NCBI RefSeq assembly: GCF_901482695.1
Contig: NZ_LR590484.1
Span: 2,046,001 to 2,110,000, forward strand
Reading direction: 5' to 3'
Source: Sphingobacterium thalpophilum
GTDB taxonomy: Bacteria; Bacteroidota; Bacteroidia; Sphingobacteriales; Sphingobacteriaceae
DNA length: 64,000 bases
Shown: piece by piece, positions 45,354 to 53,339 of the stretch
Layout of the letters: every line of letters begins with the position of its first letter
Numbering within the stretch: position 1 is the stretch's first letter
Translations under genes and position numbers: made by a program
Notes under the pieces: model-generated
Database searches by the model: none
What the model saw: the letters and a program-made list of their open reading frames with translations, nothing else
Told to the model about the DNA's origin: nothing

Positions 45354-45632
45354 ATGCCAGCAAATAAAAAATACCTCAGCACGCCCTTTCAGCGTTTTTT
45401 GAAAATTACAGCTGGATTTATCGGCGGATACATCGTTATGCTCTCTTTCCATGTGCTTTTAACGACCTTTTTTGAGAAGAAGGACGTCGTCATCACCGCG
45501 GGATTTACGGGATATCTGCTCTGGGCGATACTCCTGTTGTTCGCTTTCCTCTCCAAAAATGGATGGAAGATATGGGGGATCTATCTGCTTCTGGCAGCTG
45601 TTTTTTCCTTGCCTTATTTCCTAAAAAACTAA
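45354..45632 (+). CDS. Small membrane protein, DUF3649-like
   Basis: 92-residue protein with three hydrophobic segments. The pattern matches DUF3649 proteins of iron-uptake loci: an N-terminal RFLKITAGFIGGYIV helix, then a TTFFEKKDVVITAGFTGYLLW turn and helix, then a third helix. It is 15 bases downstream of the previous gene and 6 bases before the PepSY gene start, within one operon. Function unknown. Confidence 0.62.
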   Translation: MPANKKYLSTPFQRFLKITAGFIGGYIVMLSFHVLLTTFFEKKDVVITAGFTGYLLWAILLLFAFLSKNGWKIWGIYLLLAAVFSLPYFLKN

Positions 45633-45638
45633 TTGCTC

Positions 45639-47282
45639 ATGAACAACCGGAATTATAACATCTACTTTAATACACATACGATCAGCGGCATCATTATCTG
45701 TGCGCTGCTGTATGTGATATTCTTTGCGGGGTCATTTGCCTTTTTTAGAGATGAGATCGCTGCCTGGCAGAACAATACATCATACAAAACATATGAAACA
45801 GATCATCGGCATTTTGATAAACTGCTGGATTCATTGCAGGAGGGGACAAACCTCCATGGCCGTGATATCACCTTCTATCTGTACCGGGAAGAAACCTTTG
45901 CTTATGTTGGCTATACCCCCTCGAATGACAGTATTTTAAACAAGGAAAACCTCGCAAAGATAACGCCTGAACAGCAGGCTGCAAACCAGAAGGGCCGCCG
46001 CCGGGGCGGTAATGGGGATGCAAAGAATTTTACTTACAATTTCGCCAGCCACAGGCCCGGAGATTATGCGCAGAATTATGACATGGGTGAATTTTTGTTC
46101 CGTTTACACTTTTTGGCCCAGCTCAATCAGGTGCCTATTCGGCTCGGCATAGCTCCCTTTGGCTACTTGCTTGCCGGTCTCACCGCCTTTATATTCTTAT
46201 TTGCACTTATTACTGGTCTACTGTTGCATTGGGATAAACTTGTTTCTAATTTTTTTGTTTTTAGACCATTCAATAAGTGGAAGACTGTTTGGACGGATAT
46301 GCATACCGCTTTGGGTGTCATCGGCTTTCCCTTCCAGTTTATTTTTGCCGTTACGGGGACATTTCTGATCATCAATTCTGTCCTTGCGCTCCCTTTTAGC
46401 AAGTTGCTTTACCATGGCGATCAGCAAAAAATGTATCAGGAAATCGGCGTGACTGCCAACGATAATTATCCCTACAGCTATAAGCCTCTACACGCTAAAG
46501 CGAAGATTGCGCCTTTTCTTGACTTGGCGAAGAGCAAGTGGCCAGATAGCGAGTTTAAACGCATCACAGTGAAAAACTATGGGGATTCCAATATGCATGT
46601 AATCATGGAACTGGAGCCGCAGTACAATACGCGTTTTGCCGGATCCGGCCTGTTGACGGTGAAAGTCGCCGACAATAAAATTATAGAGGAAAAGTCGCCT
46701 GTAGCAGATGCCACTTATGCGGATTACGTCAAAAGCCTGCTGTATAGATTGCATTACGGTGATTACGGCGGTTATCCGCTAAAAGGTGTATATTTTATCT
46801 TGGGAGTCATGGGGTGCCTGGTGATTATCTCAGGTATTCTGATCTGGCTGGTGGCACGCGATAAAAATAGTGTGCCTCCGCGGAAACGGAAATTTAATTT
46901 CTGGGCGGCCAATATTTTTACTGCAATCTGCCTAACCATGCTGCCTGTCACCGCGATTACGTTTATCGCGATCAAACTGAGCCCGCAGGTGGATCAGGAC
47001 TTTATTTATCGGGTATATTTCTACTGCTGGCTGCTGTTTTCCGTTTACTATATCATACGTAAAAGTATTCGCAGAACCAACCGCGAGACCTTGTTGATGG
47101 GCAGTATTTTGGCATTCCTTATTCCTATAGTCAATGGTTTTATGACCGGCAGCTGGATCTGGGATACTTTTAGGAATGGACAGCGCGATATCTTTGTCGT
47201 AGACTTCTTATGGCTGATGATCGGAATTATCGGTGTCCTTGCGTATAGTAAAAGCAGGAAGTTTTTTGAAAAAATCCATTAG
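45639..47282 (+). CDS. PepSY-associated transmembrane protein (siderophore utilisation)
   Basis: Membrane protein of about 547 residues in the PepSY-TM family. One N-terminal membrane helix (ISGIIICALLYVIFFAGSFAFF), a large periplasmic part, then further helices (AGLTAFIFLFALITGLLLHW and several towards the C-terminus). Conserved His-bearing membrane motifs (FNTHTISGI, WTDMHTALGVIGFP) suggest heme binding. Relatives are thought to act as inner-membrane ferric-siderophore reductases. ATG 45639 is preferred to TTG 45633. Last gene of the operon; a strong hairpin follows. Confidence 0.87.
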   Translation: MNNRNYNIYFNTHTISGIIICALLYVIFFAGSFAFFRDEIAAWQNNTSYKTYETDHRHFDKLLDSLQEGTNLHGRDITFYLYREETFAYVGYTPSNDSILNKENLAKITPEQQAANQKGRRRGGNGDAKNFTYNFASHRPGDYAQNYDMGEFLFRLHFLAQLNQVPIRLGIAPFGYLLAGLTAFIFLFALITGLLLHWDKLVSNFFVFRPFNKWKTVWTDMHTALGVIGFPFQFIFAVTGTFLIINSVLALPFSKLLYHGDQQKMYQEIGVTANDNYPYSYKPLHAKAKIAPFLDLAKSKWPDSEFKRITVKNYGDSNMHVIMELEPQYNTRFAGSGLLTVKVADNKIIEEKSPVADATYADYVKSLLYRLHYGDYGGYPLKGVYFILGVMGCLVIISGILIWLVARDKNSVPPRKRKFNFWAANIFTAICLTMLPVTAITFIAIKLSPQVDQDFIYRVYFYCWLLFSVYYIIRKSIRRTNRETLLMGSILAFLIPIVNGFMTGSWIWDTFRNGQRDIFVVDFLWLMIGIIGVLAYSKSRKFFEKIH

Positions 47283-47325
47283 CGAATATTCTTTTCTCTT
47301 TACGAAGTAATTCACTTCGGCTTTC

Positions 47326-47356
47326 CTTCAGGGGCGCTCATCGAGCGCCCCTGAAG
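47326..47356 (+). terminator. Strong hairpin ending the iron-uptake operon
   Basis: Perfect 14-base GC-rich arms (47326-47339 and 47343-47356) with a 3-base loop. No T-run, but the stem is very stable and lies 43 bases after the PepSY stop codon. Confidence 0.65.
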
Positions 47357-47509
47357 CATATATAACCCACAGATAAAGTACCCATAAAGCACAAATCGTC
47401 TCGTACATTATTCTGGCCGGTCCCGGACTAAGTTGGTCAGAGGATGTTAAAGCTCAGACAGAGTTTCTTCGGTATCGCTTTGAGGATCCTTCGAGGGGCC
47501 TTCGACAAT

Positions 47510-47740
47510 CTTTCGGGACTGATTCGGGACAGCTTTGACATTTGTCCGCTTGCTGTTCGCCTGTTGTTTGGCTTATGGGTGAACATGAACCAAAGCACAA
47601 TCCTCGTGTTGCCGAACCAGGACCGCCGCTACCTCAGAGCAGGGGCGAAGCAATCCCGAAGCGTTCTCGGATCGTTCTCGGAGGTTGTTGGGACTTGAAC
47701 GGACTTGAAGGCACTTTAGGAGACTTGAACGGACTCATGT
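47510..47740 (+). repeat. Degenerate 10-11-base phased repeat tract
   Basis: From 47691 five units follow in 10-base register: GGACTTGAAC, GGACTTGAAG, GCACTTTAGG, AGACTTGAAC, GGACTCATGT. The 13-mer ACTTGAACGGACT occurs at 47693 and 47723. CGTTCTCGGA occurs at 47662 and 47673 (11 apart) and TCGGGAC at 47513 and 47524 (11 apart). The tract is G/C-richer than its surroundings. The remaining 47283-47509 part of the gap holds only the operon hairpin and no gene that I can see. Confidence 0.6.
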
Positions 47741-47794
47741 GTCTAAAAATCGGATTATTATTGTTATTTTTAGAATAAACAATAGTGAATCATC

Positions 47795-48580
47795 ATGTCC
47801 AGTTTTTTTCAAGGTTCTAAGGATCCCAACAGAAAAAAAGGGGAAGATTATCCCGTAAGTGAGCAGAGTCAGTTAGCCGGCAGCGACTTTGCCTATAACA
47901 GTACTTTATCCAGCCGTTTGTACCGAGAACTCAAATCTTTGCAGCGGACAGCTTGTAATCGTTCCACTTACCGTCGGTTGCAAAATGCGTTGTATGAAGC
48001 TGTACGCAACGATCAGATCCACGATCTCGGGAGCCTCCGATTGGGATATGGTGACGTATCTCCGCTGAAAGGGTTTCGTTTTTCTCTAAAAACCAGCCTG
48101 AGCAGGTTTTTTATGAACAATCCTGCGGCGTCTTTCAATGAGGAAAAAAAGAGTGTGGAAATGCGGATTGCCTTAAAAGACCTACATAGTTTTGAAGCCA
48201 TACATGCCCGACTCGCCAGACTTGTGATAAAAATGTATTGTATTGTAATTCAGGTTGACAATAGCAATGAGATAACAATACAGGCCAGTAGAGATCTGGA
48301 ATTGCAGAGGGATCATGTCCGGACGGAACGTACGGCTCTTTTCTCCTTAAAAAATATTGAGGATGCGGTGATTCTGTGCTTGTGCACAGTCAGGTCCTGG
48401 CTGAAATCACCGGATGGCAAAGATGAGTTTTTATCCAACGATTCGACGTTGATGACAGCTGAAGTCATCGATGCCATCTTAGTGCGCGATGGTCATCGGG
48501 TTGTTTTCTCCGGCAAAAGAGACGGTGACATACATCCGGACATTCAGGCCAATAATGATGACGAGGTGGAGTGGAGCTGA
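47795..48580 (+). CDS. Hypothetical protein, 261 residues
   Basis: Family not recognised with certainty. No signal peptide or membrane segment. The N-terminal half is basic and helical (SRLYRELKSLQRTACNRSTYRRLQNALYEAV) and is followed by an LKGFRF block; the second half is predominantly beta (VEMRIALKDL, EITIQASRDLEL). The arrangement reminds me of Sphingobacteriaceae-restricted hypothetical proteins preceded by GGACTTGAAC-like repeats, as here, but this is from memory only. It ends 5 bases from the convergent MocR gene. Confidence 0.65.
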   Translation: MSSFFQGSKDPNRKKGEDYPVSEQSQLAGSDFAYNSTLSSRLYRELKSLQRTACNRSTYRRLQNALYEAVRNDQIHDLGSLRLGYGDVSPLKGFRFSLKTSLSRFFMNNPAASFNEEKKSVEMRIALKDLHSFEAIHARLARLVIKMYCIVIQVDNSNEITIQASRDLELQRDHVRTERTALFSLKNIEDAVILCLCTVRSWLKSPDGKDEFLSNDSTLMTAEVIDAILVRDGHRVVFSGKRDGDIHPDIQANNDDEVEWS

Positions 48581-48585
48581 CGCCA

Positions 48586-49998
48586 TTACATGACTGCTTT
48601 GAAAAACCTTCCCAGCCGCATCAGATCTTGTGCAGTTTTTTCATTCCAGTCCACGGCGTAGTTGAGACGGATACAATTATTGAACTGATCGTGCTGTGTG
48701 AACATTCTGCCCGGAGCAAAGCTTAGTTTTTGTCTGAGGGCATAATCGTAAAGCGTGGCAGAATCGATTTTGGGATCGAGCTCGAGCCAAAGCACGAAGC
48801 CACCCTCAGGCTGGGACATTTTGGTGTTTTCGGGAAAATGTGTTTCGATACTATTCCTAAAATTGACGTAGTTGCTGTACAATTTTTTTCTGAAGGTATG
48901 GAGGTGGTGGTCATAACGTCCGATCTGCAGGAATTTGGCAACAGCTTCCTGGTAGATCGCTGGCTGCGATATGGTTTGAATCAGCCTTTGTTTCAGGATC
49001 TTTTCTTTATATATGCCGGGTTCTACCCATCCGATCCGGAAACCCGGTGCCAGCACTTTGGTGATCGAACCGCACCACATTACCAGTCCCTCTTCATCAT
49101 AATATTTACAAGGTTTGGGCCTGGACGTGCCGAAATAGATATTGCCATAGAGGTCATCCTCGATCAATGGAATATGGTGCAGGGCCAGAAGTTTGACAAG
49201 CTCGCGTTTGTGTTCGTCCGGCATGAGTGCTCCCAGCGGATTACTGAAATTGGAAACAAAACAGCAGACATCGATTTTGTGGATCACTTTCTTCAGGGCC
49301 TCCAGTTCAATGCCTGTTATCGGATGGGTTGGGATTTCGATGGTTTTCAGTCCTAGCACCTGAAATGCCTGTATAAAACCAAAGTAGAGCGGACTTTCCA
49401 CTGCGATGGTATCGCCGGGCTTGGTTACCGCGCGTAAGCAGCTGTAGATGGCGTTCATGGCGCCCGAGGTGATGATTAGATCCTCATCGCTTATTTTTCC
49501 ATCCAGTACCAATGACCATTTGGCAATTTCCTTGCGTAGGCTGGGGCTACCCTGCACCTGACCGTATTGATCTCCGTAGTCGTGCAGTTCATGAACCGAT
49601 TCGAGGATGCATTTATTGAGTTTCTGAATGGGAAGCAGGGAGGGGCTAGGGAGTCCAAGGGAAAAGCGGGTGATCTCTTTGTCTTCAAGCGAATGAAATA
49701 CCTTATCGATCAATGCCGCCGGATCCTGCTTTTTTTCGTGCGTTTTAAAGGTCGATGTCGAAGGGATGGACATGCGTCGTTGTCCCGCCAGGCTCACAAA
49801 AAAACCGGATTTGGGACGAGATTCGATCAACGACCTGCTTTCTAGCTCCATATAGGCACTTTTCGCGGTATTTAAGCTCACGTTGTAAAGCTTTTGGGCA
49901 CTGCGGACAGAAGGCAGACGGTCACCATAAGCCAAAGAACCGTTTTTGATTTGGTTCTCGACAATGTTTGCAATTTTCTTATATAACAGCTGCGCCAT
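48586..49998 (-). CDS. MocR-type GntR/aminotransferase transcriptional regulator
   Basis: PLP-dependent regulator of 470 residues. Residues 1-75 are a GntR winged helix (YKKIANIVENQIKNG, GDRLPSVRSAQKLYNVS). Residues about 100-470 are a fold-type-I aminotransferase-like domain with the PLP lysine in GSITKVLAPGFRIGW and SNPLGALMPDEHK. Such proteins control vitamin B6, GABA or amino-acid genes. The gene begins 2 bases after the stop of the 120-residue gene upstream. The operon is preceded by three direct CTGTACC repeats, a plausible autoregulatory operator. Confidence 0.92.
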   Translation of the reverse strand: MAQLLYKKIANIVENQIKNGSLAYGDRLPSVRSAQKLYNVSLNTAKSAYMELESRSLIESRPKSGFFVSLAGQRRMSIPSTSTFKTHEKKQDPAALIDKVFHSLEDKEITRFSLGLPSPSLLPIQKLNKCILESVHELHDYGDQYGQVQGSPSLRKEIAKWSLVLDGKISDEDLIITSGAMNAIYSCLRAVTKPGDTIAVESPLYFGFIQAFQVLGLKTIEIPTHPITGIELEALKKVIHKIDVCCFVSNFSNPLGALMPDEHKRELVKLLALHHIPLIEDDLYGNIYFGTSRPKPCKYYDEEGLVMWCGSITKVLAPGFRIGWVEPGIYKEKILKQRLIQTISQPAIYQEAVAKFLQIGRYDHHLHTFRKKLYSNYVNFRNSIETHFPENTKMSQPEGGFVLWLELDPKIDSATLYDYALRQKLSFAPGRMFTQHDQFNNCIRLNYAVDWNEKTAQDLMRLGRFFKAVM

Positions 49999-50000
49999 AC

Positions 50001-50363
50001 TTATACTAATTTACTGTTTCTGTTTTGATTTATCCAGGTATTGAACCTACGAATTCCTGTTTTTAATGATTCCTCGGTACCGAACATATGCAGAAGCTGC
50101 TGCTCAAAGTAAGCGGTTGTTTTTTCCGCAAAAGCTGTTGATACCTTTTCTGGAATATCCATACTGCAGGAAATGGCGACTTCAAGAATATCTCCGGCAG
50201 CAATGACAACTGCAGCATATGCTGCTACACTATGATCTTGTGTTAGTAGGAGAAAAGGCATGCTTACTTCTTTGCGGACCAGTCTGTGAAAGGTCTCTTG
50301 CAGTGAAGGCAGGTCGGAAAGGTCGACCTGTCTAATTGAATACATTGGTTTATTCGTTGACAT
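50001..50363 (-). CDS. Hypothetical protein co-transcribed with the MocR regulator
   Basis: 120-residue cytoplasmic protein. The opening YSIRQVDLSDLPSLQETFHRL resembles the start of GNAT acetyltransferases, and a middle strand/helix (VAAYAAVVIAAGDILEVAIS) would fit, but the acetyl-CoA motif (Q/R-x-x-G-x-G/A) is absent. It could be a degenerate or shortened GNAT-like protein. Coupled by a 2-base gap to the MocR gene, so it probably works with that regulator or shares its signal. Confidence 0.65.
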   Translation of the reverse strand: MSTNKPMYSIRQVDLSDLPSLQETFHRLVRKEVSMPFLLLTQDHSVAAYAAVVIAAGDILEVAISCSMDIPEKVSTAFAEKTTAYFEQQLLHMFGTEESLKTGIRRFNTWINQNRNSKLV

Positions 50364-50379
50364 GGCATAAATCTTTCTG

Positions 50380-50441
50380 CTAAGTTAAGAAGGGTACAGC
50401 TGGGAGTTTAGGTACAGAGTTAGGTTAGTGTATGGGTACAG
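50380..50441 (-). promoter_or_regulatory. Three CTGTACC direct repeats before the MocR operon
   Basis: On the minus strand CTGTACC occurs at 50441-50435, 50417-50411 and 50399-50393, with start-to-start spacing of 24 and 18 bases. A -7-like TAACTTAG (50387-50380) lies directly downstream. Direct repeats are the usual operator type of MocR regulators. Confidence 0.55.
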
Positions 50442-50522
50442 ATAAAAAACAGTAGGAGTTTTTAATTCCGTCCGGTTCGTAATTAATTAAGTATAGTAAC
50501 GGGCTTTTGTGAGTATTATATA

Positions 50523-50545
50523 GTAATCGGAATAGCTCCGATTAC
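50523..50545. terminator. Hairpin downstream of the 283-residue HEPN gene
   Basis: Perfect arms GTAATCGGA (50523-50531) and TCCGATTAC (50537-50545) with a 5-base loop; no T-run. It lies 47 bases after the stop of the minus-strand HEPN gene. Confidence 0.45.
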
Positions 50546-50592
50546 CATCACATGTTATTTGACGCAAAATGAACTGGAGAAGTGGTCATCAT

Positions 50593-51444
50593 TCAAAATT
50601 GTGCTGAAAGTTTGGTGCATAACCGCCCTTGTAATACCGAACTCAAGCGTTCCAATTTTTTTGCTTTTGTCAGTAATCTTCTAACGGATTTTTTATCAAT
50701 GTGATATTCCAGTTTATACCGCGCCTGAATATAACTTTCTTGCAGGAGGTTGAAATCTATGTTGTCTACCAAAGGATCATTCCATTTCGGGAAGAATATC
50801 CTGTTTATTTGAGGAGCGACATGGTTACAATAGGTGATTAACCTTCTTAAATTATGGATTTTTGGATCGTAATCCGTATGTGTGATCAATATATTCCGCA
50901 TCAATAATTCTGTAGACTGATGGAGTAGGAATACACTGATATGAATATTAAATTTTGAGTAGGCGATGTAGGCCAGCTTCAGAAATTCAGCACCTTTTAA
51001 GTGGAAGTTGTTATACGTCTTTTTGATATGTCCCAATTTTAATCTGGGATGTATTCTAAAATAAGTGGTTAATAGAAATGCATCAGACTTATAGATTGCA
51101 ATTCCTTTCTCAATAATGTCGATAAAAAAGTCCTGTCCCCGAGACAACCCTTCGTTAACGAAATCAAGACTGTGAATCAAAACTGTTGATTTTGTGATAC
51201 GAAGTAACTTGTTTTCCATTGCACTGATTAAATTTGCTTCATTTCCTTTGCTATGTGAACCGTTGAGTACAACTAGAAGATGTACAGGAAGGTAGCTTCC
51301 TTCCGAAGAAGCTACCCGTTCTGCTTTCCTATTTGAAAATGTTCCATGTGCATAACGGATAATGGCTATCGTCGGCACAAATTCGTTTATTATTTTACTG
51401 ATAACATGATCATCAATATCGTCCTTCGACAAGTGGAGGGCCAT
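50593..51444 (-). CDS. Nucleotidyltransferase-like/HEPN protein with intact R-x5-H motif
   Basis: 283 residues. Residues about 20-120 look like a degenerate nucleotidyltransferase (IAIIRYAHGTF, YLPVHLLVVLNGS, DFFIDIIEKGIAIYKS) without the classical GS-x10-D-x-D signature. Residues about 150-270 form a HEPN four-helix domain (VFLLHQSTELLMRN, HNLRRLITYCNH) with RYKLEYH at 242-248, an R-x5-H motif that is the RNase site in active HEPN toxins. It is cytoplasmic. It has its own -7 box TATATTTG 39 bases upstream, and base composition looks more AT-rich than in flanking genes. Toxin or regulatory role possible, unproven. Confidence 0.75.
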   Translation of the reverse strand: MALHLSKDDIDDHVISKIINEFVPTIAIIRYAHGTFSNRKAERVASSEGSYLPVHLLVVLNGSHSKGNEANLISAMENKLLRITKSTVLIHSLDFVNEGLSRGQDFFIDIIEKGIAIYKSDAFLLTTYFRIHPRLKLGHIKKTYNNFHLKGAEFLKLAYIAYSKFNIHISVFLLHQSTELLMRNILITHTDYDPKIHNLRRLITYCNHVAPQINRIFFPKWNDPLVDNIDFNLLQESYIQARYKLEYHIDKKSVRRLLTKAKKLERLSSVLQGRLCTKLSAQF

Positions 51445-51483
51445 AATTTATACAATTAATATAATTTGGTTATGCTTTATGTG

Positions 51484-51491
51484 CAAATATA
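51484..51491 (-). promoter_or_regulatory. -7 box of the 283-residue HEPN gene
   Basis: TATATTTG on the minus strand; no TTG at -33. Confidence 0.4.
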
Positions 51492-51527
51492 TAGCTATTA
51501 TTTTGTTTATAAAAATGCATAAAAGTG

Positions 51528-53213
51528 TTATTCAGTTTTCTCTGCCAGTTGACTTGCAAATTTTTCAAAATAACTTTCTATTGTGTCGTTACAGCGATCG
51601 ATAAACAACTTTGTAAGTTCCTGTAACCTGATAATGGAGGATAGATCGCCTTTGTAGTTGGCGTTATATCTAAATTGCTGCTGAGCTTTGATTATTTCTT
51701 TAAACAGTTTAACATGATCGGTGTTGTTCAGACAAAAGCTCGCGTGTGCTTCAGGAACAATTAATCGGCAGAGGTTCATTAGAAATGGAAGGCCTACGGA
51801 TCGCGGTTTGTATTGGAGAACAGCATTGATAACACCCAGACAGGTCTGTTCCAGTGCTTGTGACAATGCATGATATGCGCCTTCGACGCCAAAGGACCAA
51901 CCCTCTTCAAAAGCATGGTATAGACAGCGGGCGTTATTGTAACGATTGTGCCATTGTTGTCGTACATAATCTAAGTCGAGTTCAGGGCTAGCGATGCGGT
52001 CAGGCTTAATATTTTCAATGACTGAATTTTGAAACCAGAGGTCGCCGGCTTTCATCAGTGATAAAAAGAAAGGATGGCCTTCGGAAAGTTTTTTGGTAAA
52101 GTAAGCAGTTTCTTCAGCAATCAAGGTCAGGGACACGTTGTGCGGGAGTAAATCCATTGTCTGTTGTTGTAGGTTGGAGAGATCCGTATTTAAGCCATCA
52201 TACGCGATAAAGAGGTAGTAAGCGTGGGTAATCTGATCCTCTTGACGCTTTTGGAGCGGGCTATTGGACTTTTGACGATCCGAATGATAACCGAAACAGG
52301 CGACTAAGGAAGGGGTACTGTATAATTCCAGAATATTTAAGATCAGGTCTCTATAATTACCATTACAATGAAATTTTTTGTAAATAACATTGTTATCTTT
52401 GAAATTTTCGATCATTGTATTCGATGCTTCTTTTTCACAAGACTGCTGCCGAATTTCTTCGAATAAAATATGGGAATAATCGTAAATCCAGTTTAATGCG
52501 TTTATAGCAATCTGATAAGCTGTTTCCAATAGGTTTTCGTCTATAGTGTAATCTTGATCATAACGATAGCCAACATATGCCTCATCAATCTTGTTCAGTG
52601 CTTGTTTCTCCTCTTCGGATGCAGTTAATTTGGCCCATCTGGAATCAAATGTTTTGATATAGCCTAGATAGCCTTTTAGCGAATGTGATTTGCGTTCATC
52701 ATTTAAGAGAAGATTTTCTGCAGTCTTTAACGATAGCTCGATTGCCTGATGGAGCATAAATGCCGCATGAGCATGACTTTTGTGCTGTTGATAGAAATTA
52801 TAGCCATCAATAAACGATCTGATTTTACTTTTTTCTTTATCGATATACGAGCTGGTTTTTTCGATAATCTCAGCTGCGGTGTATTCGGGAAATACAAGCG
52901 GAATCTCTTGGGCGGGATTTCGGTAAACGCGATTTTGTGATTGATAGATTAGGTAGGTGCGCCCCAACCCTTGGTTGAGTTTTTTTTGTACTTCTTGGGT
53001 GAAATTTACTTTGGCGTATACGTTGGGATAATTCTTGATGATTTTGTTGACCAAACCAAGTGGATCGCCACCTCGAATTCCCGCACTTGACAGGATATTA
53101 ATCTGTAGTATTTGATATTTCCTGCCATCGTGGGCATAAGTCCATTGGTAAATTTCATCCACGGCGAGGGTCCGAAGTATAGTATCGATGATTGGAGTAA
53201 GTTCGGTGTTCAT
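51528..53213 (-). CDS. Tandem nucleotidyltransferase-like/HEPN protein
   Basis: 561 residues that can be read as two copies of the module of the downstream 283-residue protein. Unit 1: NT-like about 1-110, HEPN about 120-250 (AAFMLHQAIELSLKTAEN, SHSLKGYLGYI). Unit 2: NT-like about 275-400 (LVACFGYHSD, AYYLFIAYDG, FFLSLMKAGDLWF), HEPN about 415-545 (GAYHALSQALEQTCLGVIN). The catalytic-position motifs are RYDQDYT (217-223) and RYNANYK (515-521), so the HEPN His is replaced by Thr and Lys. Probably an inactive partner or sensor (inference). It lies 83 bases upstream of the 283-residue gene on the same strand. Confidence 0.72.
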   Translation of the reverse strand: MNTELTPIIDTILRTLAVDEIYQWTYAHDGRKYQILQINILSSAGIRGGDPLGLVNKIIKNYPNVYAKVNFTQEVQKKLNQGLGRTYLIYQSQNRVYRNPAQEIPLVFPEYTAAEIIEKTSSYIDKEKSKIRSFIDGYNFYQQHKSHAHAAFMLHQAIELSLKTAENLLLNDERKSHSLKGYLGYIKTFDSRWAKLTASEEEKQALNKIDEAYVGYRYDQDYTIDENLLETAYQIAINALNWIYDYSHILFEEIRQQSCEKEASNTMIENFKDNNVIYKKFHCNGNYRDLILNILELYSTPSLVACFGYHSDRQKSNSPLQKRQEDQITHAYYLFIAYDGLNTDLSNLQQQTMDLLPHNVSLTLIAEETAYFTKKLSEGHPFFLSLMKAGDLWFQNSVIENIKPDRIASPELDLDYVRQQWHNRYNNARCLYHAFEEGWSFGVEGAYHALSQALEQTCLGVINAVLQYKPRSVGLPFLMNLCRLIVPEAHASFCLNNTDHVKLFKEIIKAQQQFRYNANYKGDLSSIIRLQELTKLFIDRCNDTIESYFEKFASQLAEKTE

Positions 53214-53339
53214 AATTGATTTGTTTGATTGTGGTTATTTATCTTTTTCCTTCATGGAGATGCATGGCTTAAAGCAATTGGGAGATTAGAGGATATTTGT
53301 TTATTAAAATATTCACATATCGTTTATTCTCGGCCATAT

